Source: Colwellia sp. (GTDB lineage: Bacteria; Pseudomonadota; Gammaproteobacteria; Enterobacterales; Alteromonadaceae). From it: a stretch of 64,000 bases of DNA. The stretch covers positions 1 through 64,000 of the forward strand of contig JABSOZ010000007.1 of the NCBI GenBank assembly GCA_013215295.1. Direction: 5' to 3'. The notes beneath the pieces were generated by a model. The model had not been told where the DNA came from. It saw only the letters and a program-made list of their open reading frames with translations, and ran no database searches. Shown piece after piece: positions 49,313 to 59,131 of this stretch; positions within the stretch are counted from its first letter, which is position 1; each line of letters begins with the position of its first letter. Both the position numbers and the translations under genes were made by a program.

Positions 49313-51306
49313 AAACGATGGACTTAAAGTCAGACTATAAGCCTAATGGTGATCAACCTGCCGCGATTAAACAATTACTCGATGGTCTCGAAAGTGGTTT
49401 AGCACATCAGACTCTTCTAGGTGTAACAGGGTCAGGAAAGACTTTTACTATAGCTAATGTTGTAGCGAAATTAAATCGTCCGACTATGATGATTGCACCG
49501 AATAAAACACTCGCGGCTCAACTTTATAGTGAAATGAAGGAATTCTTCCCAAACAACGCCGTTGAATATTTTGTTTCATATTATGATTATTATCAGCCAG
49601 AAGCCTATGTTCCTACAACTGATACTTTTATAGAGAAGGATGCCTCTGTAAACGAGCATATCGAGCAAATGCGTTTATCTGCAACCAAGGCGTTACTTGA
49701 ACGTAGGGACGTTATTATAATCGCTTCTGTGTCCGCTATTTATGGTTTGGGTGACCCCGACTCATATTTAAAAATGATGTTGCATATCAGTGTTGGTGAC
49801 ATTATTAATCAACGAGATATATTGCGCCGGTTAGCTGAATTACAGTACAAGCGAAATGATGCCGCTTTTCAGCGAGCAACTTATCGAGTTCGTGGCGATG
49901 TTATTGATATATTTCCTGCCGAATCTGACCGTTTGGCGTTACGTGTAGAGCTGTTTGACGAAGAAATTGAACGTTTATCAATGTTTGACCCGCTCACTGG
50001 ACAAGTCGATCGTACTTTGGACCGAGTGACGGTATACCCTAAAACGCATTATGCTACGCCACGAGATAAAATAATATCGGCGATTGATAAGATTAAAATT
50101 GAATTAAAAGAACGTTCAACATTTTTGAAAGACAATAACCGTTTGGTTGAAGAACAGCGTCTTGTTCAACGTACACAGTTTGATATCGAAATGATGACAG
50201 AACTGGGCTATTGCTCAGGTATAGAAAACTATTCTCGTTATTTATCAGGGCGAGAGGAAGGAGAATCTCCACCCACTTTGTTTGATTATTTACCTGATGA
50301 TGGCTTGTTAATTATTGATGAATCTCATGTTACCGTACCTCAAATAGGAGCAATGTATAAAGGAGATCGTTCACGAAAAGAAAATCTAGTGAACTATGGT
50401 TTCCGTTTACCTTCAGCGCTTGATAATCGTCCGATGAAATTCGATGAATTTGAAGCGTTAGCACCGCAAACTATTTATGTATCTGCAACACCAAGTAATT
50501 ACGAAATAGAGAAATCTGGTGATGATATTGCTCAGCAACTTGTTCGCCCAACAGGCTTACTTGATCCTATCATTGAAGTACGACCTGTTGAAACTCAAGT
50601 TGATGACTTGTTGTCTGAAATTAGAAAACGTGTAGCTATTCAAGAACGTGTGCTTGCAACAACATTAACTAAACGCATGGCGGAAGATCTTTCTGATTAC
50701 TTAGATGAACATAATGTAAAAGCCCGTTATTTACATTCAGATATTGATACCGTAGAGCGTGTTGAAATAATTAGAGATTTTCGCTTAGGTAAGTTTGATG
50801 TACTCGTTGGTATTAACTTATTGCGTGAAGGTTTGGATATGCCTGAAGTTTCATTAGTGGCGATACTCGATGCAGATAAAGAAGGTTTTTTACGTTCAGA
50901 GCGTTCTCTTATTCAAACCATTGGACGAGCTGCTCGTAATATTAATGGTCGAGCGATTTTATATGCAGCGAGAATAACGGGTTCAATGAAAAAGGCGATT
51001 GACGAAACTGAGCGTCGCCGAACGATGCAGCATCAATATAATCTAGATAATAATATCACGCCTAGAGGTGTGGTAAGTAAAATTAGTGATGCATTACATA
51101 ATGGTACAGTATCATCAAGTAACACGTTATTGAATGTAGCGGAACAAGCGGCAGACTATAAAATACTATCACTGAAAGAAATAGATGTAAAAATCAAGCA
51201 GCTTGAAAGTGACATGTTTACGCATGCTCAAAACTTAGAGTTTGAACAAGCTGCTGATTTGCGAGATAAAGTTTCTAAGCTAAGAGAACAACAATTATCT
51301 CGTTAG
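49309..51306 (+). CDS. uvrB: Excinuclease ABC subunit B
   Basis: UvrB verifies damage and loads UvrC in nucleotide excision repair. The 665-residue product has Walker A GVTGSGKT (38-45) and the damage-probing beta-hairpin [12 protein letters not shown] (about 94-105). Helicase motifs include DESHV and [10 protein letters not shown], and the C-terminal UVR motif is [11 protein letters not shown]. Its ATG overlaps the MATE stop by 4 bases, so translation of uvrB may depend on the exporter gene. I saw no LexA box close to this start. Confidence 0.97.
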   Translation: MKTMDLKSDYKPNGDQPAAIKQLLDGLESGLAHQTLLGVTGSGKTFTIANVVAKLNRPTMMIAPNKTLAAQLYSEMKEFFPNNAVEYFVSYYDYYQPEAYVPTTDTFIEKDASVNEHIEQMRLSATKALLERRDVIIIASVSAIYGLGDPDSYLKMMLHISVGDIINQRDILRRLAELQYKRNDAAFQRATYRVRGDVIDIFPAESDRLALRVELFDEEIERLSMFDPLTGQVDRTLDRVTVYPKTHYATPRDKIISAIDKIKIELKERSTFLKDNNRLVEEQRLVQRTQFDIEMMTELGYCSGIENYSRYLSGREEGESPPTLFDYLPDDGLLIIDESHVTVPQIGAMYKGDRSRKENLVNYGFRLPSALDNRPMKFDEFEALAPQTIYVSATPSNYEIEKSGDDIAQQLVRPTGLLDPIIEVRPVETQVDDLLSEIRKRVAIQERVLATTLTKRMAEDLSDYLDEHNVKARYLHSDIDTVERVEIIRDFRLGKFDVLVGINLLREGLDMPEVSLVAILDADKEGFLRSERSLIQTIGRAARNINGRAILYAARITGSMKKAIDETERRRTMQHQYNLDNNITPRGVVSKISDALHNGTVSSSNTLLNVAEQAADYKILSLKEIDVKIKQLESDMFTHAQNLEFEQAADLRDKVSKLREQQLSR

Positions 51307-51318
51307 TTACACCATTGA

Positions 51319-51531
51319 TCATTTAAGCTCAAACATCGTGTATTGACTAATGATGTTTGAGACTGCTTCACAATTACACTGTGCCAAATGGCTAATGTCA
51401 TTGATTATTTTATCTTGGATATCCACAGGGAATAACATTAACTGCTCAAGATAAAGGTGCGCTTGAACTTCGTTATTACTATTCACGAATTCCATCAGCT
51501 GACTTGCATGGTTTCTCCAAATAACACTCAT
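51319..51531 (-). CDS. Small acidic protein of unknown function
   Basis: A 70-residue soluble protein, mostly helical by composition, with one CNC motif (QCNCEAV) near residue 53. GAGG lies about 8 bases before ATG 51531, so it looks translated. I recognise no family. It is convergent with uvrB (12 bases apart) and lies 205 bases downstream of the sigma-54 regulator gene on the same strand. Confidence 0.6.
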   Translation of the reverse strand: MSVIWRNHASQLMEFVNSNNEVQAHLYLEQLMLFPVDIQDKIINDISHLAQCNCEAVSNIISQYTMFELK

Positions 51532-51736
51532 ATATACTACCTCAGAAACTTAAATAACTTTATGCCCTCATCCTTAAGCGTTGTTTAACCTTGGTTGAGC
51601 ACAGACTATAGTGCGTCTCGATTCAGTTAAACCTTAATTAAGTTTAGAACATCTGAGCATAATGGTTATAAATTTTAGGAATTAAAACCCGTTATTTGGA
51701 ACCTTGTTATATAAGTAAACTGTACTTTTGTGCTAA

Positions 51737-53104
51737 CTATGTGATGTTTGACGATATTTGAAACTTTTCTAAACGGTATAAAAATGCCTTGTAAGGCAAA
51801 TTTAAATACTTTGCGGCTTTAGTTTTATTACCTTGGTTGATTTTTAGTGCTTCAGATAAGCAATATCGTTCAAATTGTTCCCAATTAAAACCTGTAGTCG
51901 GCATTTCAAAATGTGGGAGTCCACTTTTGTTTTGTTCATTAAGTACGTTAGGGAAAATGTTTTGAGTTAACTCTTCTTCATCGTCAAGTAATACATAACG
52001 CTCTATTCGATTAGACAGTTCGCGAACATTCCCAGGCCAGTGATATTCAAGGAGTAAGCGGTAACATTCTGGCGATAGTTTTTTTACTTCATTTTGATAT
52101 TGCTTTGAATGTAACACAACAAAGTGATCCGCTAACATGGCAATATCTTCTTGTCGTTCACGCAGTGCTGGCATTTTAATTGGCACTACATTTAATCGAT
52201 AGAATAAATCTTCTCGGAAATTACCATTTTCAACTTCCTTAGCTAAGTTTCGATGAGTGGCTGCGATTACTCTTACATCAAGTTTTATTTCGTCATTGCT
52301 GCCCAGTCTTGTTATTGTACTTTCCTGTAGGAAACGTAATAAGTGTGATTGTAATGATGGGGATAATTCGCCTATTTCATCGAGAAAAATAGTGCCGTGA
52401 TTTGCGAATTCAAAGCGACCAATTTTACTTGAATTAGCCCCAGTATATGCGCCTTTTTCTGCACCGAACAGTTCAGCTTCAGCAATAGATTCGGCAATTG
52501 CACCACAATTAATCGCCACAAATCTTTCATGTGATCTGTTTGAATTATCATGTAAAGCTCTTGCGGCAAGTTCTTTACCCGTGCCACTTTCTCCTAAAAT
52601 AAGTACCGTAGCGTTCGTTGCTGAAATTTTACCTATACGCTGATAAACCTTCTGCATACAAGGGGCTTTACCGACTAAACTTACCAATTGCTTTTGCTCA
52701 CTGAGTTGAGCACTGAGCGCTTTATTCTGTCCACGTAGCTGAAAGGCTTTATAGGCTTTATTGATTGTTAATAGCAACTCTTGACGTTTAAATGGTTTTG
52801 GCAAATAATCATCAGCGCCTTGTTGTAATGCTTCTACTGCATGATTTATTGTGCCGTATGCAGTAGCAATGATAAATCCAATTTCTGCTTGGTTTCTACG
52901 TACATAGTTTAATAAATCCAAGCCAGATAGTGAGCCAAGTTTCCAATCAGAAAAAATAACATCATAAGTATTACATTTTATTTTCACAATAGCGTCTTCA
53001 ACACAATCAGCACTCATTACTTGAAAACCGCTTGCGAGTAGAATGTCGCAAATTAATTCGCGTTGTTCTTGCTCGTCTTCAACAACTAGTATATTTATGC
53101 TCAT
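51737..53104 (-). CDS. Sigma-54-dependent response regulator (NtrC family)
   Basis: A 455-residue enhancer-binding protein. It has a receiver domain (phospho-Asp53 in VIFSDWKLG, Lys in YLPKPFKRQE), an AAA+ domain (Walker A GESGTGKE, sigma-54 contact GAYTGA, Walker B IFLDEIGEL, arginine-rich FREDLFYRLNV) and a C-terminal Fis-type helix-turn-helix (GNKTKAAKYLNLPYKAFLYRL). GAYTGA instead of GAFTGA is a known natural variant. It follows its kinase gene by 2 bases. The intergenic dyad and -24/-12 promoter at 54756-54867 are its probable targets. Confidence 0.95.
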   Translation of the reverse strand: MSINILVVEDEQEQRELICDILLASGFQVMSADCVEDAIVKIKCNTYDVIFSDWKLGSLSGLDLLNYVRRNQAEIGFIIATAYGTINHAVEALQQGADDYLPKPFKRQELLLTINKAYKAFQLRGQNKALSAQLSEQKQLVSLVGKAPCMQKVYQRIGKISATNATVLILGESGTGKELAARALHDNSNRSHERFVAINCGAIAESIAEAELFGAEKGAYTGANSSKIGRFEFANHGTIFLDEIGELSPSLQSHLLRFLQESTITRLGSNDEIKLDVRVIAATHRNLAKEVENGNFREDLFYRLNVVPIKMPALRERQEDIAMLADHFVVLHSKQYQNEVKKLSPECYRLLLEYHWPGNVRELSNRIERYVLLDDEEELTQNIFPNVLNEQNKSGLPHFEMPTTGFNWEQFERYCLSEALKINQGNKTKAAKYLNLPYKAFLYRLEKFQISSNIT

Positions 53105-53106
53105 TA

Positions 53107-54618
53107 CTATCCCTTTTGTTCTGATTGTATTTGCGGTGTTATTTGCAAAATATTAAAATCTGCTTGAGCCAAACAACCCGTTATTTCACCGTTATCCGTA
53201 TATTGATTTTCTAAATGAATATTCCCGTCGTAGTGCAATGAAATAATGCGTTTGGCAATATAAAGTCCCATGCCAGCACCTTCTGGTTTTGTAGAAATAT
53301 GAGGTTCAAATAAACGTTTTTCAATTTTACTATTTAAGCCAATGCCTTGGTCAACAACTTCAATAGTTAACTGTTTATCATCACTTTTTGCTTTTATAAT
53401 AATAGTGTTATGTTTATCTGGGCGAGCGTTATCATTATTACTCTCGCATGCATTAATAATCATCGTATGAAGAATACTTCTTATTTCTGACTCAGCACCA
53501 ATGATAGATAATTCAGGTGCAATGTCCACTTCAAACTTTTGCGGTTGTCCGTGGCAAGATTTATACTCGAGCATAATATCTTGAACAACAGCAAGTACCG
53601 GAATGTTATCATCACGACTTAGCCCACTCGTCGTAAGTTCAAGTAAAGCTTTAATATTTTTGTCGATATGAATGATTTTATGTTGAATCGTTTCAATTAA
53701 TTTTGTTCGATATTCTGGAGATAAATCGTCGTCATTTAGTTGTTCAATAGATAAGCCTATTGTATGAATAGGGTTTCTTAATGAGTGTGCTAAACCTCTA
53801 CTCACTTCCCCTAATTCAGCTAAGTGCTTTATTTCATTGTGCTGTTGTTCTGCTTGAGTAAGGTGGTCAAGCCGTTTTACCATGTCGTTGAAATGTTGAA
53901 TGGTACTACGCATTTCATGAATGCCTTGCTCAACGACATGATGTTTATAATCACCATTGGCTAATTTTTTAAAGCCTGCTGAAAGAAGTGCTAATGGTTT
54001 ATTAAATTGTGCACTTAACCAGTACGCAGCTATTAAAGCGGTTATGCCGCAAAGTATCAAAACCCATTGGATATTTTGGAGTAACTGTTTAGTTTTACTA
54101 TGTGGAGAAAGCCCTTTAATCCAGTGATTATTGATTACTTGCGCAGGATGAACCATTACATCATGGGTTTCGATAAATCCATTGTTTTGTATTTGCTTAT
54201 TTTTTTTATAAATCTGATCAATAATAGTCTTAAATTCTTTCTTAACTACATGTAGCTCTGCGGCATTAGCATTGTTATTCTCTTTAGCTAATTCTGTTAC
54301 TTCTGTGTTTATCGTTATATTTTTCTGAGGATGTTTTGTATAAACCACCTGACGGTTACCACTGTTACTTTTGGTGATCACGGTAATAGCGTCAGCATTA
54401 ATATTTTCAGCAATAAATCCAATTTTTGTTTCATGCTCGCCATGTTTATCTAATACTTTAAAGGCTAATTCTAAAACTTGCTCACTAATATGACGAGCTT
54501 GTACATTGACCTCTTTATTCAAATTTTGCTCAATCCAATAAACGAGAAACAATTGAGTAATAGTAAGTAAAACGATCAAGCTACCGATCAGTGAAAATAA
54601 ATAACTGCGTAATGACAT
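53107..54618 (-). CDS. Sensor histidine kinase paired with the sigma-54 activator
   Basis: A 503-residue membrane kinase. It has membrane segments near residues 8-30 and 186-203, a periplasmic sensor of about 155 residues, and HAMP. The phospho-acceptor is His278 in RGLAHSLRNPIHTIGL, a form typical of NtrB/ZraS-like kinases. The ATPase domain has MIINACESN, DQGIGLNSKIEKRLFEP and GAGMGLYIAKRI. The gene order kinase then activator, divergent from a small periplasmic protein, matches zraSR/zraP. Confidence 0.93.
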   Translation of the reverse strand: MSLRSYLFSLIGSLIVLLTITQLFLVYWIEQNLNKEVNVQARHISEQVLELAFKVLDKHGEHETKIGFIAENINADAITVITKSNSGNRQVVYTKHPQKNITINTEVTELAKENNNANAAELHVVKKEFKTIIDQIYKKNKQIQNNGFIETHDVMVHPAQVINNHWIKGLSPHSKTKQLLQNIQWVLILCGITALIAAYWLSAQFNKPLALLSAGFKKLANGDYKHHVVEQGIHEMRSTIQHFNDMVKRLDHLTQAEQQHNEIKHLAELGEVSRGLAHSLRNPIHTIGLSIEQLNDDDLSPEYRTKLIETIQHKIIHIDKNIKALLELTTSGLSRDDNIPVLAVVQDIMLEYKSCHGQPQKFEVDIAPELSIIGAESEIRSILHTMIINACESNNDNARPDKHNTIIIKAKSDDKQLTIEVVDQGIGLNSKIEKRLFEPHISTKPEGAGMGLYIAKRIISLHYDGNIHLENQYTDNGEITGCLAQADFNILQITPQIQSEQKG

Positions 54619-54654
54619 AGTTGTTCAGGCTCTAATAAATATTAGGGTAAGTAA

Positions 54655-54670
54655 TTCAAGTATAATGCCA
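54655..54670 (-). promoter_or_regulatory. Weak sigma-54-like site before the kinase gene
   Basis: The minus strand reads TGGCATTATACTTGAA. The -24 GG and TTG at -12 are present, but the invariant C of GC is A. It lies about 37 bases before the kinase ATG. It may be degenerate or coincidental. Confidence 0.25.
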
Positions 54671-54755
54671 ATTCACTCTAAATATAAATGATTAACATAA
54701 CATAGACTTACAATTAGAAATTTCAAATTAAAATAAAAATAATTTAATATTCCTT

Positions 54756-54781
54756 ATATCAGGATATTAACATCCTGATAT
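54756..54781. promoter_or_regulatory. Probable upstream activator binding site (dyad)
   Basis: ATATCAGGAT (54756-54765) and ATCCTGATAT (54772-54781) form a perfect 10-bp inverted repeat with a 6-base gap. It is centred about 110 bases upstream of the start expected from the -24/-12 promoter at 54852. That is the usual enhancer position for NtrC-type activators, and such an activator is encoded next door. Confidence 0.7.
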
Positions 54782-54851
54782 GAGTAAATAGTAAGTCATT
54801 AAATTTGATGTGTATTTTGTATTTTATTGTTTATTAAAGGTTTTGTGTGGT

Positions 54852-54867
54852 TGGTATGGAAATCGCT
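54852..54867 (+). promoter_or_regulatory. Sigma-54 (-24/-12) promoter of the small exported protein gene
   Basis: TGGTATGGAAATCGCT has GG (54853-54854) and GC (54865-54866) exactly 10 bases apart, with further matches to TGGCACG-N4-TTGCW (three mismatches at C/T positions). It lies 68 bases before ATG 54935, giving an expected start near 54878. Confidence 0.7.
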
Positions 54868-54934
54868 ATGTTAGAGACAGAGCGTTAGAGAACTAGCTTT
54901 AACGGACATTATTTATAAAAAACAGGGAACAACC

Positions 54935-55534
54935 ATGAAATTATTCAATAAAACAGCTATTGTCGCGTCACTTTCAATATTAGGTGCCGTAAGTAGCGTT
55001 TCAGCATTAGCTATAGCGACAGATAATTCTCAACTTCAAGAGGTTGAAATAATAGTCGATGGTGATAGAAATAAAAATATGAATGTTTTTGTAAGTGTTG
55101 ATGGTGAAATAACTTCTGCAGATGTTTCTTTATCAGCGATGAGTGATCCAGACGAACTTAGAAAACTCCTTAGTGATGTACCAGATGAACTTCGTGAAAA
55201 ACTCATAGAAAGCTTAATGAATGCACATGATGACAATGGTCATTTTAAAGTGGTTGTTGATGGCGATGTTGATATCAGTCAAGAATTACATTGGCTCTCT
55301 GAAGATGATAATGAGGAAAATAAAGTTATTGTGATGGAGCTTGATCACCATTTAGAAGGAGGCATTGCTCATAAGGTCATTAAAAAAATAATGAACTCTT
55401 CTCACCATAAGAATGTAAAAGTTATCCATCACAGTAAAATGATAACAAATAGCCTTATGAGAATGATAAAGAATAGTGATTTCACAGCTGATGAGTTAAA
55501 TAAAATTCAACAAGCATTAGATGCTAAAAGGTAG
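54935..55534 (+). CDS. Exported acidic/His-containing protein, putative sigma-54 regulon effector
   Basis: I do not recognise the family. The 199-residue product has a signal peptide (MKLFNKTAIVASLSILGAVS, cleavage near residue 25). The mature part is rich in Asp/Glu, with two VxVDGD/VSVDGE-type strands and a His-rich region (ELDHHLEGGIAHKV, SSHHKNVKVIHHS). It ends in an EF-hand-unlike helix (DFTADELNKIQQALDAK). His and acid clusters hint at metal binding, as in ZraP, but there is no ZraP sequence pattern. AGGGAA precedes the ATG. A bidirectional terminator follows. Confidence 0.75.
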   Translation: MKLFNKTAIVASLSILGAVSSVSALAIATDNSQLQEVEIIVDGDRNKNMNVFVSVDGEITSADVSLSAMSDPDELRKLLSDVPDELREKLIESLMNAHDDNGHFKVVVDGDVDISQELHWLSEDDNEENKVIVMELDHHLEGGIAHKVIKKIMNSSHHKNVKVIHHSKMITNSLMRMIKNSDFTADELNKIQQALDAKR

Positions 55535-55552
55535 GACTATTTCTACAAACAT

Positions 55553-55582
55553 AAAAAAGCCAGTCGAGTGACTGGCTTTTTT
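55553..55582. terminator. Bidirectional terminator between the exported protein gene and rne
   Basis: AAAGCCAGTC (55556-55565) pairs with GACTGGCTTT (55570-55579). An A-tract precedes and a T-tract follows, so it serves both convergent transcripts. Confidence 0.92.
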
Positions 55583-55622
55583 AGTTTTACGTTTTGACCA
55601 CTATATTGGTTTAACGTAATTT

Positions 55623-58517
55623 TTATGGCTTAGTTGGGCCAGCACCACTTCGGCTCATTGCGTGAGCTACCGTAGCCATTTTACCAGATGAAGCATGTTC
55701 CATACGATTTTCTCTTGCAACGAAATCAGTAGGAATATCATTTATCATCGTAATAGTTTCTGTTTTAGTCATCGGTGAAGATGATTTACCAGGCTTACTA
55801 CCTTTGCTTGAAACCTTACCTGCTTTAGTGGTGATTTTCGGGCTTGGTTTTCTTGAGACCACACGTGTTGGCTTTACCGCTACTTTAGGTTCATCAAAAG
55901 GTAAGTCTTGTTGAACTTCTGTTGTAGATGTTTCATCTGAAGTTGCAACTGCAACTTCAACAACTGGCGTTTCAACAACAGGTGCTTCAACAACAGGTGC
56001 TTCAACAACTGGTGCTTCAACAACTGGCGTTTCAACAACAGGTGTTTCAACTACTGGCGTTTCAACAACAGGTGTTTCAACTACTGGCGTTTCAACAACA
56101 GGTGCTTCAACAACAGGTGTTTCAACAACAGGCGTTTCAACAATTGGCGTTTCAGGGTACCTAGATTCAACTGGGTCATCGCTTATTTCATTATTCGATG
56201 CAATTGCCTGAACTTCAGATGCTGTGTTATCTGAAGTTGGACGACGACGTTGACCATTAGAACGAAGGTGTCTTGGTGAACGACGGTTTCTTGGGCGTTG
56301 TTCATCATTTCCTTTATTATCATGTTGCTCTGACTGTGTTGTATCAAGTTCAGTCTTTTGAGTATCTACAGTAGGTGATACATCAATGGCAACATTAGCC
56401 ACTTGAACACTTTCTGGAGCCGATGTTTGACTTAACGTTGCATTATTTACAACAGGGCCGTTTTCATCAGTAATACGAACCTTTTTACGATTGTTACGAC
56501 GTTGACGACGTACGGTAACTTTCTCTTCTTTCGGCTTTGTATTACGCTCAACTGGTGGCTTACGAGGCTGTTTATTTTGCTTGTTATCTTGATCGCCATT
56601 AATGTTATCGTTTCTCTCATTAATGTTTGTTTTAGCATCACCGCGCTCTTCATTTCTAGATTCATTGCGTTTGTCGTTACGATTTGTGTTTCTGTTATCG
56701 TTACGGTTGTTGCGACGTTGTCCTTGACGGCCACGTTGTGGACGACGTTCACTATTGCTTTCAGGTTTTTTAACGGGTTCAACAACTTTAGGTGCTACTT
56801 TTTCAGCAGCAAATAGTGTTTTAGCCCATTTAATTAAACCATCAAATAACCCTGCAGATTCTTTTTTAATAACGACTGGAGCAACAGGTTTATTAACCGG
56901 AGTAGGTGCAGCTTGCGCAGGAGAAGACATACCTTGTAACGCAGGTTCATCTTTTTTAGAAGCTTCTTTGTTATACTTTGGCATCACAGCTTCTTCAACT
57001 ACAGCTTCTGTTATTGTTTTTTCGTAACTCGCTTCTTCAACAGTTTCGTCAGTTCTTACTCTGAGGACTTCATATTGTGGTGTATCCATATGAGGGTTCG
57101 GAATAATAAGAATATTAACGTTATGGTGTGTTTCAATATGGAATACTGAACGACGCTTCTCGTTTAAGAGGTAAGTCGCTACAGGTACGGGTACTTGAGC
57201 TTGTACATGTTGCGTATTTTCTTTAATGGCTTCTTCTTCCATTAAACGTAATATAGACAAAGCTAATGATTCAACACTTCGTACATGACCTGTACCGTTA
57301 CAACGAGGACAAACACCTTGGCTGGTTTCACCAATAGAAGGGCGTAAACGTTGACGCGACATTTCTAATAAACCAAAACGTGAAATACGTCCTAATTGTA
57401 TACGCGCTCTGTCTTGTTTAACGGCATCACGCATGCGATTTTCAACTTCACGTTGATGACGCACTGGTGTCATATCAATAAAATCAATAACAACTAATCC
57501 GCCTAAATCACGTAAACGTAATTGACGAGCAACTTCTTCAGCAGCCTCTAAGTTAGTGTTGAATGCAGTTTCTTCTATGTCGCTGCCTTTAGTGGCGCGT
57601 GCAGAGTTAACATCAATAGAGGTCATTGCTTCTGTAGGATCAATAACTATTGAGCCACCTGAAGGAAGTCTAACTTCACGCTGAAACGCTGACTCTATTT
57701 GTGTTTCAATCTGGTAATGCGTAAATAAAGGTACGTCATTAGTATAAAGTTTTATTTTATTTAAAAAGTCTGGGCGAACCACTTCGATATGTTTTTTAAC
57801 ACTTTCGAATGTTTTCGGGCGATCAATTAATACTTCACCAATATCACGACGTAAGTAATCACGAATAGCACGCAGAATAACGTTAGTTTCTTGATGAATT
57901 AGAAACGGAGCAGGTTTAGTTTCTGCTGCTTCTGAAATAGCTTTCCAATGATGTAAGAGAACATTTAAGTCCCAGTTCAACTCTTCATAGTCTTTACCAA
58001 CGCCAGCGGTACGAACAATTAAGCCCATGCCTTTAGGTAATTCTAATTTATTTAAAGAGGTTTTTAAGTCTGTGCGTTCATCACCTTCAATACGGCGAGA
58101 AATACCACCCGCACGAGGGTTATTTGGCATTAATACTAAATAGCTGCCGGCTAAACTGATAAAAGTCGTTAACGCTGCGCCTTTTTGGCCACGTTCTTCT
58201 TTATCAATTTGCACGATAACTTCTTGGCCTTCTCTCAAAACTTCTTTGATGCTGGGGCGGCCTTGAAAAGTGTAACCTTTAGGAAAGTACTCGCGAGCTA
58301 TTTCTTTCATAGGAAGGAAACCATGACGATCTGCGCCATAGTCAACAAAAGCAGCTTCTAGAGAGGGTTCTATACGCGTAATTTTTGCTTTATAGATATT
58401 TGATTTTTTTTGTTCGTGACCAGGACTTTCGATATCTAAATCATAAAGTTGTTGACCATCGACTAGTGCTACACGTAATTCTTCTGATTGTGTAGCGTTA
58501 ATTAACATACGTTTCAT
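55623..58517 (-). CDS. rne: Ribonuclease E
   Basis: RNase E is the main endoribonuclease for mRNA decay and stable-RNA processing and scaffolds the degradosome. The 964-residue product has the N-terminal catalytic half (about 1-510) with S1 domain ([20 protein letters not shown]), the DNase I-like domain with metal-binding DFIDM, and the zinc-link CPRCNGTGH near residue 403. The C-terminal half is disordered and has an Arg/Asn-rich RNA-binding stretch (about 590-690). Residues about 790-854 are 13 tandem (T/A)PVVE repeats. A small conserved C-terminal tail follows. A long hairpin-rich leader precedes it. Confidence 0.97.
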   Translation of the reverse strand: MKRMLINATQSEELRVALVDGQQLYDLDIESPGHEQKKSNIYKAKITRIEPSLEAAFVDYGADRHGFLPMKEIAREYFPKGYTFQGRPSIKEVLREGQEVIVQIDKEERGQKGAALTTFISLAGSYLVLMPNNPRAGGISRRIEGDERTDLKTSLNKLELPKGMGLIVRTAGVGKDYEELNWDLNVLLHHWKAISEAAETKPAPFLIHQETNVILRAIRDYLRRDIGEVLIDRPKTFESVKKHIEVVRPDFLNKIKLYTNDVPLFTHYQIETQIESAFQREVRLPSGGSIVIDPTEAMTSIDVNSARATKGSDIEETAFNTNLEAAEEVARQLRLRDLGGLVVIDFIDMTPVRHQREVENRMRDAVKQDRARIQLGRISRFGLLEMSRQRLRPSIGETSQGVCPRCNGTGHVRSVESLALSILRLMEEEAIKENTQHVQAQVPVPVATYLLNEKRRSVFHIETHHNVNILIIPNPHMDTPQYEVLRVRTDETVEEASYEKTITEAVVEEAVMPKYNKEASKKDEPALQGMSSPAQAAPTPVNKPVAPVVIKKESAGLFDGLIKWAKTLFAAEKVAPKVVEPVKKPESNSERRPQRGRQGQRRNNRNDNRNTNRNDKRNESRNEERGDAKTNINERNDNINGDQDNKQNKQPRKPPVERNTKPKEEKVTVRRQRRNNRKKVRITDENGPVVNNATLSQTSAPESVQVANVAIDVSPTVDTQKTELDTTQSEQHDNKGNDEQRPRNRRSPRHLRSNGQRRRPTSDNTASEVQAIASNNEISDDPVESRYPETPIVETPVVETPVVEAPVVETPVVETPVVETPVVETPVVETPVVEAPVVEAPVVEAPVVETPVVEVAVATSDETSTTEVQQDLPFDEPKVAVKPTRVVSRKPSPKITTKAGKVSSKGSKPGKSSSPMTKTETITMINDIPTDFVARENRMEHASSGKMATVAHAMSRSGAGPTKP
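55956..56150. repeat. 15-bp coding minisatellite in rne (13 units)
   Basis: Thirteen exact-length 15-base units encode the pentapeptide (T/A)-P-(V/I)-V-E in the disordered tail of RNase E. Units differ only at a few positions (ACT/GCG-type exchanges for Thr/Ala and silent third bases), showing recent expansion. Being a multiple of three, copy-number change would not break the frame. Confidence 0.95.
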
Positions 58518-59131
58518 AGTTTTAGTGACTCATTTTTAGTCACAACACTACAAGCTTCGAACACAAAGCAATTTATCGCTATGGTAACAGCAAGATGTCA
58601 GCCTCTCGGGTGTCAAATTACAGCGCCATATTGCGCTGTAAGCTGTTATTTAATCTGATTGTACTCTCAGGTGATGTACACCTGAGAAAAATTGTTTCTT
58701 CATGCGCGCAGCAAATTGTGCTGTGCTCGATATTATCAAATTGATATTTGTTGAGCAGTTTGAAATTCAGCGATTTGGCTTACTATTCTGGTTGTTGCTC
58801 GATGGAAACTTATCTAATTTGGTTTATATCATTACAAAATAGCTTTCGTTGCGCGGGACTAAATGTTTATGCTGTTTTTTGACTTGTTATTCAGGTCAAT
58901 TCTTGCAACAGGCCATTCTGTTAATGTGTCGGCGATAATTATTTATCGAGATAACGCACATTAATGTGGCCGCATTTTTGCCTCTTACGTTTCGCTAAAA
59001 GCTTCTATTTTTACCTTATTGTCTTATATAAACAATAACAGCAAGATTATCCCACTTAAATGATGTAAAAGGCAATTAAATCGACGAGTTAATTACTCTA
59101 ATATCAAAATAAATATGTTAAACTCGCTTTT
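58518..59131. promoter_or_regulatory. rne leader and rne-rluC divergent control region
   Basis: There is no gene in these 614 bases. On the rne side lie two perfect hairpins: TTACAGCGC/GCGCTGTAA (58618-58626 and 58633-58641) and TCTCAGGTG/CACCTGAGA (58665-58673 and 58679-58687). A third, imperfect stem GCGCAGCA/TGCTGTGC lies at 58706-58726. E. coli rne has a long 5' untranslated region with hairpins through which RNase E controls its own mRNA, so these are likely its counterpart. I could not place either promoter with confidence. Confidence 0.6.

Noticed and set aside
55956-56150. Regular repeats suggesting a CRISPR array
   Set aside because: Units are contiguous 15-mers without spacers and are in frame inside rne.
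55928-56164. Gln/Leu-rich open frame on the plus strand
   Set aside because: It is the antisense of the rne pentapeptide repeats; the lack of stops follows from the repeat unit.
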